NCBI GenBank assembly: GCA_947561585.1
Contig: CANNZV010000122.1
Location: 372,001 to 436,000, forward strand
DNA length: 64,000 bases
Origin: Caprella mutica
Taxonomy: Eukaryota > Arthropoda > Malacostraca > Amphipoda > Caprellidae
Direction: 5' to 3'
The notes under the pieces are model-generated. The model made no database searches, was not told where the DNA came from, and was given only the letters and a program-made list of their open reading frames with translations. Position numbers and translations under genes: made by a program. Position 1 is the stretch's first letter. Each line of letters begins with the position of its first letter. Below are positions 34,764-44,876 of the stretch, in pieces.

Positions 34764-36524
34764 TTATTGGTGAATAATATTAAAATCACCTGTAACGGTA
34801 ACAGTATTTCCAGTAACATTGTTAATCATTTGCCCACCAAATGTTCCCACTATATTAGTATCATACTCTGATACATTAAGATTGTCAAAACTACCATCAA
34901 AATTCCAACCATTAGTAGAATCAAATATCACTTCCATGAAATTTCCATTTGGTCCATCATAATTTCCAGTAGTTATACCGGAGAAACCAAATCCAACATA
35001 ATAATCTTGATTAGAACTAGAAGCTTCCAAGTAAGTATTCGAACTTCCAGGAGAACTAAATTCAGTTGCACCAATATACATTCTCTCTACTCCATCAACA
35101 TTAATTCTAATGAAATTAGATGTTATGGAATCACATACTGAAATATCTCCTAAGTCTGTTGTCGTATTAGCACTTGCTGTAGATGCGGTACTTTGCTTTA
35201 AAGTCAATAAATCAAATGCAACAATTTCAACATCAGTACTAGTTGAACAAGTCGTGAATGTTGCAGAAAAATTTGAAGTAGAAGTATAGTGATAAACAGT
35301 ATGTCCATCAAAAGAAAATAAGACTACTCCATTATTAACAGGTGCTCCATTACAATCTAATAAGTTACCTGAAATTGTTGTACTATTTAGTGTTGATGAG
35401 TTTACAATAGTCAAAGTGCCTAAATCGGTATCAACAGCGAAAGGTCCTATTGTTTGAGTAAAAATTGAATTCCCACAAATATCAACTACTTCTAATTCCA
35501 TTTCCTCATTAGCCGGAAATAATCCTGAAACATTTCCATTACCATCAGTATACCCAAAACCTACGTTTGTTCCATTAGAATTTGCTAACGTCACTTTTAC
35601 AATTTGATTATTAACGGGGTTTCCATTTGCGTCAACAAACGTCATATCTAATTGAACTAAAGAAAATGGATAATCACAATTCCAAAATGAAAAGTGACTC
35701 ACTTCTCCTATATATTTGTCACCTTGTAATGTTGCAACTGACTCTTCTACCCATACTCCATATTCATCATTAAATGACCAAAGAGGAATTTCAGTAGGAG
35801 CATTTGCTTGTAAGTTGGTAGGTAATGGCATCGTGATGGTTGCCGTTTTTCCATCTGCTATATTTAATGACTCCCCATTATCTCCCTCTAATTCTACAGC
35901 GATCATTCCGTAAGTTGCTAGTGCTACTTGTTCTATTTCTTTATTTACACCCTGAAGGTTTCCAGGCATTTGATCCAATGTTTCAAGCGCAGAAGGATCT
36001 AACCATTTAGAAGCTACATTTACATTTCCTGAATAAATATTTCCAGCAGCATCTCGAATACTTTCAGCAGAAAATTCTACAGAAGCACCATTTCCAAAGT
36101 TGATGGTAGCACCAGTATTTGAATTAAAAGATTGGTCAAAATTCTTTTCAAGTAACTGAATTTTAATTCTATTGTCTTGATTTTCTTTTGGAAAAAATCT
36201 ACGACTTCCAGAGAAAAAACCTACTTTTTCAACTTTTATAAAAGTCCCTAATTCGTTCATCGTTTCGTTAGTGATGAAAAAATGGCCAAAATCATCAGTA
36301 ACAAATGTTTCTCCATTCAAGTCAGCTACAGCTCCTGCAATTGGATTGTTATTTTCATCTACAATAAATCCTATTACATTTCCTGAGATTAAACTCTGTG
36401 GAGGATTGTAACTTTCAATAGTTGGATCAGGAGTGGAGGTTGAAGTATCAACATTATTTACATCTTTTCGACATGATGCAAAAACTAACATTATAAGTAA
36501 GGTGAATATTCCTAAATTTTTCAT
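34764..36524 (-). CDS. Modular lipoprotein of sigma-factor cassette 2
   Basis: Start chosen at the ATG at 36524 (MKNLGIFTLLIMLVFASC), which places a lipobox at FASC; a longer frame exists upstream. About 586 residues. A CarboxypepD_reg-like domain comes first (GNVIGFIVDENNNPIAGAVA, about 35-75). A ZU5-like beta region follows (INFGNGASVEFSAESI, PLWSFNDEYGVWVEESV), then two to three more Ig/CarboxypepD-like modules (LTFVDANGNPVNNQIVKVTL-type starts). It lacks a T9SS signal. It heads the sigma cassette, as does the lipoprotein at 12280-13509, though the modules differ. Confidence 0.75.
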   Translation of the reverse strand: MKNLGIFTLLIMLVFASCRKDVNNVDTSTSTPDPTIESYNPPQSLISGNVIGFIVDENNNPIAGAVADLNGETFVTDDFGHFFITNETMNELGTFIKVEKVGFFSGSRRFFPKENQDNRIKIQLLEKNFDQSFNSNTGATINFGNGASVEFSAESIRDAAGNIYSGNVNVASKWLDPSALETLDQMPGNLQGVNKEIEQVALATYGMIAVELEGDNGESLNIADGKTATITMPLPTNLQANAPTEIPLWSFNDEYGVWVEESVATLQGDKYIGEVSHFSFWNCDYPFSLVQLDMTFVDANGNPVNNQIVKVTLANSNGTNVGFGYTDGNGNVSGLFPANEEMELEVVDICGNSIFTQTIGPFAVDTDLGTLTIVNSSTLNSTTISGNLLDCNGAPVNNGVVLFSFDGHTVYHYTSTSNFSATFTTCSTSTDVEIVAFDLLTLKQSTASTASANTTTDLGDISVCDSITSNFIRINVDGVERMYIGATEFSSPGSSNTYLEASSSNQDYYVGFGFSGITTGNYDGPNGNFMEVIFDSTNGWNFDGSFDNLNVSEYDTNIVGTFGGQMINNVTGNTVTVTGDFNIIHQ

Positions 36525-36688
36525 TTTCGTAATTGATTTTAATTTTTTGAAAATTTCTGTTTTGCGCACCAACGTCATTTTCATAAAAAAATGTTTTTAA
36601 TACATTTCGATTTTCACCCCTTAAACCAGAGTTACTCTCGATTCGCTGCACGTGTTTTATTTTTTTTCAAAAAAAATACAATTAAATC

Positions 36689-36726
36689 AAAAACCGAATA
36701 TGGTGAAAACACCATATTCGGTTTTT
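36689..36726 (-). terminator. Rho-independent terminator of the S9-type hydrolase gene
   Basis: Perfect 17-bp arms AAAAACCGAATATGGTG and the inverse flank a 4-base loop. Confidence 0.9.
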
Positions 36727-36793
36727 AATTTATTTATCATTTTACTCTGTCTTTCTTTTTAGGAATCAAGGGTTGAACTAGAGGAAAAATATC

Positions 36794-37762
36794 TTACCGT
36801 CCATGAAACTCCATATTCGGTAATGCTTCTCCTTTTTTCAAATATCGATCAAACCATTCCACGACATCTTCATGTACCTCATCTCTAAATTCACTAATAC
36901 TATGATCTCCTCCTTCAAAAATCTTTAACCGATATGGGATTCTAAATTTTTCAAATTCTAATGCTAACTTTAAGGAATTAGTAGATTTCACCCTCCAATC
37001 CGAATTTCCATGAAGCAGTAAAATTGGAACATCTTTAGGAAATTTATCTACCCAAAAAATAGCAGAACGTTTTTTTAATTCTTCTTCTTTATTTTCAACA
37101 TAGTTAGGAATTAATTCTGAATATACCATTGATTCCATTTTGGGTCGATCAATTATTGTCAAATCAGATCTTGCGCCTCCTACAACTGCAGCTTTAATTT
37201 TATTGGTTTTGGTCAAAGCGATATAAGTCATCATTCCTCCACGGCTCCATCCATACATCCCGATTTTATCCACATCTGCTCCTTCAACTTCCTTTAAAAC
37301 CTCGATCAAGTTGACAACATCATTTACATCACTTCCTCCAAATTCCTCTTGGCCTTCTCCTTTTGCATTTCCTCTGTATTGGCTGGCAATGACAATGTAT
37401 CCTTCGTTGGCAATCCTTCCCAATCTTCTCGCTCCTGTTGCGATTTTTAAAGCACCAAAATTTCTATTGCCGCCTCTATTGTAAATTACACATGGATATT
37501 TCCCTTTGCGTTTTGGTTTAACCAATAATCCTTTCACTTTTAACCCATCGCTTAAATATGAAATACTATAAATCTCTATACTATCAATATATCGAAAAGC
37601 TTCTTTCCATTGAATTTTTTCATTTATATTTTCTGTCATCCTTGAATAAATAGGCATTTTGGAAAAATCTGAGATAAGTTGAGCATCAAGAAGAACGCTT
37701 TTATCTTGAGCATGGCAAGTTATACCTATCAGCAGTATGAAAACTAGTTTGATGTATTTCAT
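36794..37762 (-). CDS. Secreted prolyl oligopeptidase-like (S9) alpha/beta hydrolase
   Basis: A 322-residue protein with a signal peptide (ending ITCHAQ). The alpha/beta-hydrolase fold shows the nucleophile elbow GWSRGG (YGWSRGGMMTYIAL), an aspartate in LLLHGNSDWRV and a histidine in GGDHSI, the catalytic triad of peptidase family S9/dipeptidyl-peptidase-like hydrolases. The beta-propeller domain of true prolyl oligopeptidases is absent; only the catalytic domain is present. It is probably periplasmic and acts on peptides or esters. It has its own strong terminator. Confidence 0.85.
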   Translation of the reverse strand: MKYIKLVFILLIGITCHAQDKSVLLDAQLISDFSKMPIYSRMTENINEKIQWKEAFRYIDSIEIYSISYLSDGLKVKGLLVKPKRKGKYPCVIYNRGGNRNFGALKIATGARRLGRIANEGYIVIASQYRGNAKGEGQEEFGGSDVNDVVNLIEVLKEVEGADVDKIGMYGWSRGGMMTYIALTKTNKIKAAVVGGARSDLTIIDRPKMESMVYSELIPNYVENKEEELKKRSAIFWVDKFPKDVPILLLHGNSDWRVKSTNSLKLALEFEKFRIPYRLKIFEGGDHSISEFRDEVHEDVVEWFDRYLKKGEALPNMEFHGR

Positions 37763-37899
37763 AATATTTTTTTGAGTCCAAGTAATTATGAATCATATTC
37801 AAGATATACAATTGGTCTCAAAGAAAAACATCATTAACATTTCATTATAAATTATACTCATAAGTATATACCTAAAATGGCTTTTATAAAAAAGAAAAC

Positions 37900-37923
37900 G
37901 CCTTCTGCAAATTTGCAGAAGGC
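37900..37923 (-). terminator. Terminator of giant HYR gene 1
   Basis: Palindrome GCCTTCTGCAAATTTGCAGA plus AGGC. The same hairpin, with one base fewer in the centre, follows the other two giant genes. Confidence 0.9.
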
Positions 37924-37977
37924 GCCTCTTTTAAAACATATCTATCAAAAGATAATATTTATTAACTCCTCCGAAGA

Positions 37978-40900
37978 TTAGTCAACAATAATCATCTTCT
38001 TAGTAGCTGTTTCTGTAGCAGTCTCTAACTGATAGTAAAGTACTCCTGTTGCATCAAGACCAGCTCTGTTTAAATCTACAGAGTTGTATCCTTTAACACC
38101 ATCCATTTCTATCAATCTTAATACTCTTCCTGATACATCATATACTTTCAAAGTAACTTCTCCAGCTTGTGGTAAGTTGAAACCAATCATAGTTTCTGCT
38201 TTGAATGGGTTTGGTGTATTTTGGTAAAGTTCAAAACCACTTGCAGTTTCTGTTCCGTTGAACTCTAATACAACGTCTAACAAATCATTGCCTTTATACG
38301 CTTCAGAAGCAGTATAACGTGAGTTGATGCTAATTACATCTTGAGTGTTAACAGCTGTGTTTGCTACGAAAGTAACTGAGAATAATACCTCAGCATTTTC
38401 TACATTCACACCTTTGTTTGCATTCCAAGAAGTTGTGATTACACCTTCTCCTACTTTAGTCAATCCGAAGTTTTTAGCATCAAGACCTTCTAAGTTAGTC
38501 GTTACATCTACAAACTCAACTACGCTGTTATCAAATCCTAATGAGAATTGGTAACCTGCGATATTGTTGAAATCTTTAGCCATAAAGTCAACAGTAAATG
38601 TTGCTCCAGCAGCTACTGTTGCAGCTTCTGCTTGAAGAGCTAATTTACCATCCATTGTACGGGTCTCAGTTCCTAACAAACTGTTTGGTGAAGCTGTTCC
38701 GTTTACATCTCCTACTTTGATCGCAGTAAAGTTAACTGGTGCAGCACTATTTCCATCTAAGTCTACATACTCAGGGAAATCTTCGCCTAATGGGTTTGCT
38801 GGGTTGTTAAATGCATAGTTTGCATCTACAAATCTCCAAGATGTATTTGAAGCTAATTCATCATCAATGTGAAGAATCAATGCTCTCAATTTAACGATAT
38901 CTAATGTAGTTACTGTTGAAGAAGCATTCGCATCAGCAGCGATCACTTTATAAGGAGAATCTAAGATTTCCGTTCCTAAAATGTGCTTGCTAATCAATAC
39001 TAAATCATAAGTAGTTACACCGTTTAAGTAGTTAACATCTTTCGCTGGAGTTACATCGTAGTCTCCGTAGTTCATGTTGAATGAGAATGTTCCGTCAACA
39101 CCAGTTACTACTGGAGTTACCATTGGGCCATTTCCATCTGTCAAGTTTACAGTTACTTCTTCTACAACTTCTTGATTTTCATTTTCAATAGTTCCAGAGA
39201 TCAATGAAGTAGGTCCAGGACATACTCCGTTAGGATCTTGTACATTGATAAATGTAGTACAGTAATCATAGTTTCCTGCTCCATCTGTTACATAAAGTGT
39301 AACTGGTACCAATCCATCAGCTGGAATATCATCACAAGCGATTACGATGTTATTATCAGTAATATCAGTTGAGAATGAGAAATGTAACTGGTTGTATGGA
39401 GTACAGTTATCGTAAGATGATCCGCTTTCGAAATCTGATGCCCAAATTGTAACAGCACCTGATGATGGCATTACTGTTGAAGCGATTCCGAAAATACATA
39501 CTGGTGTAGGTTTCTTAGCATCTACTACTGTAAAGTCATGTGTCAATGTTGAAGTATTTCCACATTGGTCACTTACTGAGAAAGTCAATGAATATGAACC
39601 ATTGTTAAATGCTCCACTTGCTGAGAATCCAGATCCTGTAAGACCTGTACTAAATGCCCAGGTTACATCTAAATCTGACTGTGCTGTACAATCGTCATCT
39701 GCTGTAATTGCAAATGCTGCAAATGCAGATCCACAGTTTGGATCGAAGTTATCAATTGTTGATGGTAAACTTACTGGAGTAATTCCAGGATCGTTTGAGT
39801 TCAATACTTTGATTACTTGTGTATAGTGCCATACACCAGGTCCAGGTTGTGTTGGATCTTGGTTAGCTGAAGCTTGACACCAGTCAATGATTATCCACTT
39901 ACGTAAAATTTTCAAACATGCATCAGAAGCGCCAAAGTCAAGTACTTGATCTTGGTGAGTCATTGCGATGTTGCTACATGATTCATTTGTATAGGTAGGA
40001 TAGTTATATGGAGCTGGTAAGTCACCTGGCTCTAATCCTAATCCACATGTATTTACTTCATAGTCCCATGGCCATGAAATTGTATTTCCGTCAAATACAT
40101 TGTTATCAGAAACAATGATTTTTTGGAAACATCCGTCGAAGTTTCCACTTCCGTCAGTTGCAGACCATGCAATTGTGATTTCTCCATATCCACAGTCATT
40201 AATTGTATTTGAAATTACGTTAGACGTAACATCTACTGAACAGTTATCACTAGCAGCTGGTGTTCCTGTAAGACCAAGTGCAGATGCTGGTAATGGTTGT
40301 CCTACTTGAATATCAGCAAGAATTGCATTATCACAATCTAAATCTAAATCTGGCTTACATACGATTACTGGGTTCAATTTATCTTGAACCTCAACTTCTA
40401 CCATACATGTGTTAGAATTTCCTGCAGCATCAATTACTCGGAATTCAACCATTACAGTTGATCCTAAATCACAACAGTAAAATGGTACATAGTCTCCGAA
40501 AGATGTAGCATCAAATCCTGGGCAGTTAGGGTTATCCATTCTTCTTGCAGAATAGCTAACGATCTCACAGTTATCATGACTTCCATCATCAAATGTATGT
40601 GCTCCAATTGAAGCAGTTCCATCTGATCCTAAAGAAACAATAGTGTGCTCATCACAAATTGCAATAGGTGCAATGTTATCTTCTACTGTAATCTCTTGAG
40701 TACAAGTACTTTCGTTTCCACATGCATCAGTAGCTGTGAATGTTACCGTATGAGAACCAACTGGTAATCCAGTTAATAATCCGTTAGAAATAGTTCCAGC
40801 AGAAGCTGAAGCCGTGTAAGTTACCCCACCTCCACAATCTGTAGATGTTGGGTAAGTTAATGCGATATTTCCAGTACAGCTATTTGTAGTAGTACTGATA

Positions 40901-43686
40901 GTTGCATCTGCAGGACAAGTCAATGCTGGTCCTTGAGTATCTAATACTTTGATAATTTGAGTGTGCTCTAATGTTTCATTAGTACACCAGTCAACAACAA
41001 CGTATCTTCTTAACATTTTGTAGCTACCTGCACAAATATCAATGATTACAGGGTTTCCATCTAAAGAAACTCCAATGTTATCACATCCTAAGTCAGTTAA
41101 TAAACCTGGAAGTGCATCTCCACATTCCAAAGTAATATCACCAGGTAAATCACCTTCAATATCACCAAGAGTAGTAGGAGTAATTGAAATAGTTTGAGTA
41201 CAGCTACTTGTGTTTCCGTAACCATCAACGATTGACCAAGAACGAGTAATCGCTTGAGTTCCAGCACATGCTTCACCAGCCTCTGAATCAGAGTATGTTA
41301 ATGTAGCAGGTCCACATGGATCAAATCCAATTACTGTAAATGTATTTGCTCCAGAAGGAATTACTGTAGCTGAAGCAGGTACAGGATATTCAACAGTTCC
41401 ACTATTTGAAGATTTAAGGTTTAATGTTACATCAACATCTCCACCGTCACCGAAAGCTAAATCTTGAACAGAAACAGTCCAAGTACCTTGAGCATCTTCT
41501 CCATCAAAAGCAGAAAGTGCTTGTAATGATTGGAAAGAACCAGTAGGAGGACATTGTCCATCCATATCAGCATAAGTAGCTGTAGCCTCATCATCCATTA
41601 CAACATTCATATCTTGTCCAGCAGCATTATTACATCCAAACCCAGGTCCACCTAGGTTGTTTAATAATTCAACAGTAGTTCCAGCAGGAGAAGTAACAGA
41701 AATTACTAAATCTCCAACCCAAGTATGATCAGTACTAATAGTAACATTTACATCTTGAACTTCATCTCCTTCAGAAACAGTTAAAGTTTCAGTAACAGTT
41801 GCAGCATCTTGTGAAGCAACTGTAGCAAAAGCATAATCAAGAGTAGCAGAAACCAAAGCACCTGGCTCAGTAGATTCATCACATCCAACAGTAACATCAG
41901 TACACTCTAATTCAGGAATTAATTTATCCTCAACTAAAATATATCCCCAACATGGATTACCATTTGGATTAGTTACCATTACTTCGATCGTTTGTCCAAT
42001 ATTTCCAGGTCCTAAAATTAAAGGAGCACCAGAATCAGCAAAAGTTACATCATAGTTATCATAACATCCATAGTCATTACCTTCCAAAATTTGGTCAGCA
42101 CCAACAATTCCTTGACAGTTTTCATCCAAAGAAATATGAACTAAACTATTACAAGTAATTGCATTAGATTGAACTTGGAATTCATTAACTGTTACTGAGA
42201 AAGAACAAGTACCTGTGTTTCCAGCATTATCAGTAATTGAATAAGTATTTGTAGTAGTTCCAATAGGGAACGCTTCTCCACTTGCTATACCAGAAACTAA
42301 AGTTGGTGCAACAGGTAAAGTACCATTCAATTGCATCATTGCAACATCAGAAAAACCAGGAAGAAGAGTAGAAGCATCAGCAGGTTGTGGAGCTCCACAG
42401 AAGTTAGATGCTAAATAACTAACACCTGAAGATAATCCTGCAGAATTATAACCTGGAATAAATCCAACTGCATTTGAACCTAACGTAACTATTTCTAATA
42501 CTGCAACTGATCCAGCAGGAATTACTCCTGTCATTGGAATACTTGCAATAGAAAAGTTATTTGCATTAGTAATAGATAAATCACCAGTTGCGATCAAAGT
42601 CAAATCAGCATAGTTAAATCCAGCACCTGGTACAGCAGGAATAGTATAAATATTTCCTGTTACAGTTGGATTTCCATTTACTGCAAAAATTCCAAAATCA
42701 AGACCTGAAATTGTGAAATCTTCAGACACACCTAAAGCAGGAAGATCATATACCAATAAAGTTTGGTATCCTCCACCTGGGCAAGCAAGTGAGTTAGAAA
42801 TACTTCCAGCAGAGAAATTATTGTTAGTAGTTAAAGATGTTGCTAATCCTATTGGACAGTTATCTGAAGAACCTACAGTATAACTTAATACAGCATCACA
42901 AGCACCTGGGTCCAAGTTGATTGTCATATTAGCAGGACATGCTAAAACAGGAGCAGAATCATCAACAACAGTTACAACTGTAGTTGCAGAACCGATTCCT
43001 GATGTGAACGTTACAGTAGTTGAACCTATTGGATAAATACCACTTGCATCAGCTCCACCACCATTAAAATCATTTGTGATTGGATCAGAACAAGCTGCAC
43101 TACCAGTTGCAATTAAACCTACAACGTTACCTTCACAGTTTGCATCAGCAGATACTGTAATTGCAGCAGGTACTGTAAGGTTACAAGGAGGAATAAAAGT
43201 AATTGAAAATGCATTTAAAGTTCCAACATCACCCGCAGCATCATCAAATACACTTAATGTCCAGTCACCGTTTGTTTCACCAGCAAAAGTACCATTCAAT
43301 GTACCACCTTCAGGAGAAAATGTTCCATTAAATGGAGCAGATCCAGTTGTAATACTTGGAGCACCATCTTCAAATACTGTAACTTGATAATTATCACCAC
43401 TTCCGCCATTATCAGATGATAAATCCAAAGTAGCTCCAGATGGAGATATTAAAGTAATTTCCAAGTCAGCTGCCCAAGTGTGAGTGATATCAATAGTAAC
43501 ATTTCCTATAAGATGACCAGCAGCAACTCCACTAACAGTTGCAGTAGATGTTGCAGGATTTGTCCCACCACTATCAATTCCAGCACCTCCAGGTCCTGAG
43601 TAGGTTTGTGCTATCATCTGGCTTGAAAAAAGTAATAAGGCCATACTTAGCATAAACCCAAGAATTCTATAGTTCATTTTTTTCAT
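37978..43686 (-). CDS. Giant HYR-repeat T9SS surface protein 1
   Basis: 1902 residues with a signal peptide ending QMIAQ. Order: proprotein-convertase P-like domain (about 45-167, ITHTWAADLEITLISPSGA), HYR repeats (CPANMTINLDPGAC type), a second P-like domain (about 625-775, DHTWVGDLVISVTSPAG), more HYR/Ig-like repeats to about 1500, a dockerin-like pair of loops (1541-1677: DVNYLNGVTTYDLVLISKHI and ADANASSTVTTLDIVKLRA), a cohesin-like domain (1678-1817: AGYQFSLGFDNSVVEFV) and a type A T9SS sorting domain (1818-1902, NTPNPF ... KKMIIVD). It is presumably exported through the T9SS and attached to or released from the surface. It is co-transcribed with the small gene upstream (49-base gap). Confidence 0.85.
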   Translation of the reverse strand: MKKMNYRILGFMLSMALLLFSSQMIAQTYSGPGGAGIDSGGTNPATSTATVSGVAAGHLIGNVTIDITHTWAADLEITLISPSGATLDLSSDNGGSGDNYQVTVFEDGAPSITTGSAPFNGTFSPEGGTLNGTFAGETNGDWTLSVFDDAAGDVGTLNAFSITFIPPCNLTVPAAITVSADANCEGNVVGLIATGSAACSDPITNDFNGGGADASGIYPIGSTTVTFTSGIGSATTVVTVVDDSAPVLACPANMTINLDPGACDAVLSYTVGSSDNCPIGLATSLTTNNNFSAGSISNSLACPGGGYQTLLVYDLPALGVSEDFTISGLDFGIFAVNGNPTVTGNIYTIPAVPGAGFNYADLTLIATGDLSITNANNFSIASIPMTGVIPAGSVAVLEIVTLGSNAVGFIPGYNSAGLSSGVSYLASNFCGAPQPADASTLLPGFSDVAMMQLNGTLPVAPTLVSGIASGEAFPIGTTTNTYSITDNAGNTGTCSFSVTVNEFQVQSNAITCNSLVHISLDENCQGIVGADQILEGNDYGCYDNYDVTFADSGAPLILGPGNIGQTIEVMVTNPNGNPCWGYILVEDKLIPELECTDVTVGCDESTEPGALVSATLDYAFATVASQDAATVTETLTVSEGDEVQDVNVTISTDHTWVGDLVISVTSPAGTTVELLNNLGGPGFGCNNAAGQDMNVVMDDEATATYADMDGQCPPTGSFQSLQALSAFDGEDAQGTWTVSVQDLAFGDGGDVDVTLNLKSSNSGTVEYPVPASATVIPSGANTFTVIGFDPCGPATLTYSDSEAGEACAGTQAITRSWSIVDGYGNTSSCTQTISITPTTLGDIEGDLPGDITLECGDALPGLLTDLGCDNIGVSLDGNPVIIDICAGSYKMLRRYVVVDWCTNETLEHTQIIKVLDTQGPALTCPADATISTTTNSCTGNIALTYPTSTDCGGGVTYTASASAGTISNGLLTGLPVGSHTVTFTATDACGNESTCTQEITVEDNIAPIAICDEHTIVSLGSDGTASIGAHTFDDGSHDNCEIVSYSARRMDNPNCPGFDATSFGDYVPFYCCDLGSTVMVEFRVIDAAGNSNTCMVEVEVQDKLNPVIVCKPDLDLDCDNAILADIQVGQPLPASALGLTGTPAASDNCSVDVTSNVISNTINDCGYGEITIAWSATDGSGNFDGCFQKIIVSDNNVFDGNTISWPWDYEVNTCGLGLEPGDLPAPYNYPTYTNESCSNIAMTHQDQVLDFGASDACLKILRKWIIIDWCQASANQDPTQPGPGVWHYTQVIKVLNSNDPGITPVSLPSTIDNFDPNCGSAFAAFAITADDDCTAQSDLDVTWAFSTGLTGSGFSASGAFNNGSYSLTFSVSDQCGNTSTLTHDFTVVDAKKPTPVCIFGIASTVMPSSGAVTIWASDFESGSSYDNCTPYNQLHFSFSTDITDNNIVIACDDIPADGLVPVTLYVTDGAGNYDYCTTFINVQDPNGVCPGPTSLISGTIENENQEVVEEVTVNLTDGNGPMVTPVVTGVDGTFSFNMNYGDYDVTPAKDVNYLNGVTTYDLVLISKHILGTEILDSPYKVIAADANASSTVTTLDIVKLRALILHIDDELASNTSWRFVDANYAFNNPANPLGEDFPEYVDLDGNSAAPVNFTAIKVGDVNGTASPNSLLGTETRTMDGKLALQAEAATVAAGATFTVDFMAKDFNNIAGYQFSLGFDNSVVEFVDVTTNLEGLDAKNFGLTKVGEGVITTSWNANKGVNVENAEVLFSVTFVANTAVNTQDVISINSRYTASEAYKGNDLLDVVLEFNGTETASGFELYQNTPNPFKAETMIGFNLPQAGEVTLKVYDVSGRVLRLIEMDGVKGYNSVDLNRAGLDATGVLYYQLETATETATKKMIIVD

Positions 43687-43735
43687 GAGATATTAATTCT
43701 GTTTAGTTAAAAAATTTTAATCATGGAATTATCCA

Positions 43736-44119
43736 TTATTGTTGTAATAAATTGTAAAGTTCTTGCTCTAAACCAGTAGGAGCAGAACCTTTTGAATTGG
43801 TAACTCCTATGAAATTGCTAGAAGTTGAATTGTTTACTTTGTGGGTAAGTACACCACGTTTTGCAGCAATCTCAACTGTAGCACCATTAGAAATTTGATC
43901 CGCTACAAATGTGTATAGCGTCGCCTTATTTTCTAATTGGAGCCATTGAGCGTCCTTTGTTTGGCTATTCGTATATGCAGGATTATCATATATGGATTGC
44001 ACTTCTGCTTGAAGAAGAATTTCTGCATCTTCAGATGATACATACTGTGCATTCACATTTTGAAAACCCAACACGAGGAAACCAAAAAATAACATTGCTG
44101 TTAAAATTGTTTTTTTCAT
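43736..44119 (-). CDS. Small secreted protein paired with giant HYR protein 1
   Basis: 127 residues: signal peptide ending QNVNAQ, then about 100 residues, mainly helical, starting YVSSEDAEILLQ and ending YNLLQQ. A central LYTFVADQISNGATVEIA pattern is shared with the other two small proteins of this region (LYTVVYEQIAEGNTVANAI; EVYGTVSKTLSNADATVAQ). No known family is recognised. It is the first gene of its operon, with initiation context TATCTCATGAAAAAA. A partner or export-helper role for the giant protein is inferred from triplicated linkage. Confidence 0.75.
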   Translation of the reverse strand: MKKTILTAMLFFGFLVLGFQNVNAQYVSSEDAEILLQAEVQSIYDNPAYTNSQTKDAQWLQLENKATLYTFVADQISNGATVEIAAKRGVLTHKVNNSTSSNFIGVTNSKGSAPTGLEQELYNLLQQ

Positions 44120-44876
44120 GAGATATAAAGTTTTAAAAAGTAAAAAAATAATTATATGAATTAGCAGCTATTGGATTTTACAATCCTCACTACTGTTTAA
44201 AATTATTGGAATGGAAAAAAAATTATCAAATCTATCATACCTCTTTTATTTACTATCAGGCCAGCACTCTTCTCTACTGAGGTTTTGAAATAAAAAACTT
44301 CTATCATCTTTCTCTGTGTTTGATAATTCTCATTTTGGTAATTGCAAATTAGTATGAAACTCTCTAGATTTCTATCTTCTTATGACAAAACATAGATAGC
44401 CTAGGCAATTAAGTAACAGTTGTTACTGGTTGCTAAAATTTATTATTGGGTAAATAAAATTGACTTATGTTTTTTGTAAAAAACTATCAATGAGGGGAGG
44501 ATAGTTTATTAAATACAAAAAGCAATTGGAATATATCCAAAAGTCAAAGAGGGGGGATTTTTTAATTGAAATTTATTTTAACCTAGATTTTCTAAAAAAT
44601 CGAAATCAAAATATTACGGTAATTGGTTTGTATTTACTATGAACTCTGTAGAAAGGATTAAGTAAGTATTTGTTCTATAGAGTCGAATTCAAAATTAGAT
44701 AAAATACTTGTAAGATTCGTACCCCAAAAAGGTTGATTTTCATATTAGGTTTTATTTTAAGTTCAAGACCTAATAGAGTTTTGTAAAAAAGAAAACGCCT
44801 TCTGCAAATTGCAGAAGGCGCCTCTTTTTAAAACTTATCTATTATAAAAGATAACCTTTATTAACTCATCCGAAGA
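44120..44876. other. Regulatory gap upstream of operon 1
   Basis: This 757-base AT-rich gap contains the promoter side of operon 1, the terminator of operon 2 (44797-44819) and an ATTACGGT element (44613-44620) also found upstream of the other operons. No gene was seen. Confidence 0.5.
44797..44819 (-). terminator. Terminator of giant HYR gene 2
   Basis: GCCTTCTGCAAATTGCAGAA plus GGC, followed by a T run on the minus strand; same hairpin as after giant genes 1 and 3. Confidence 0.9.
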
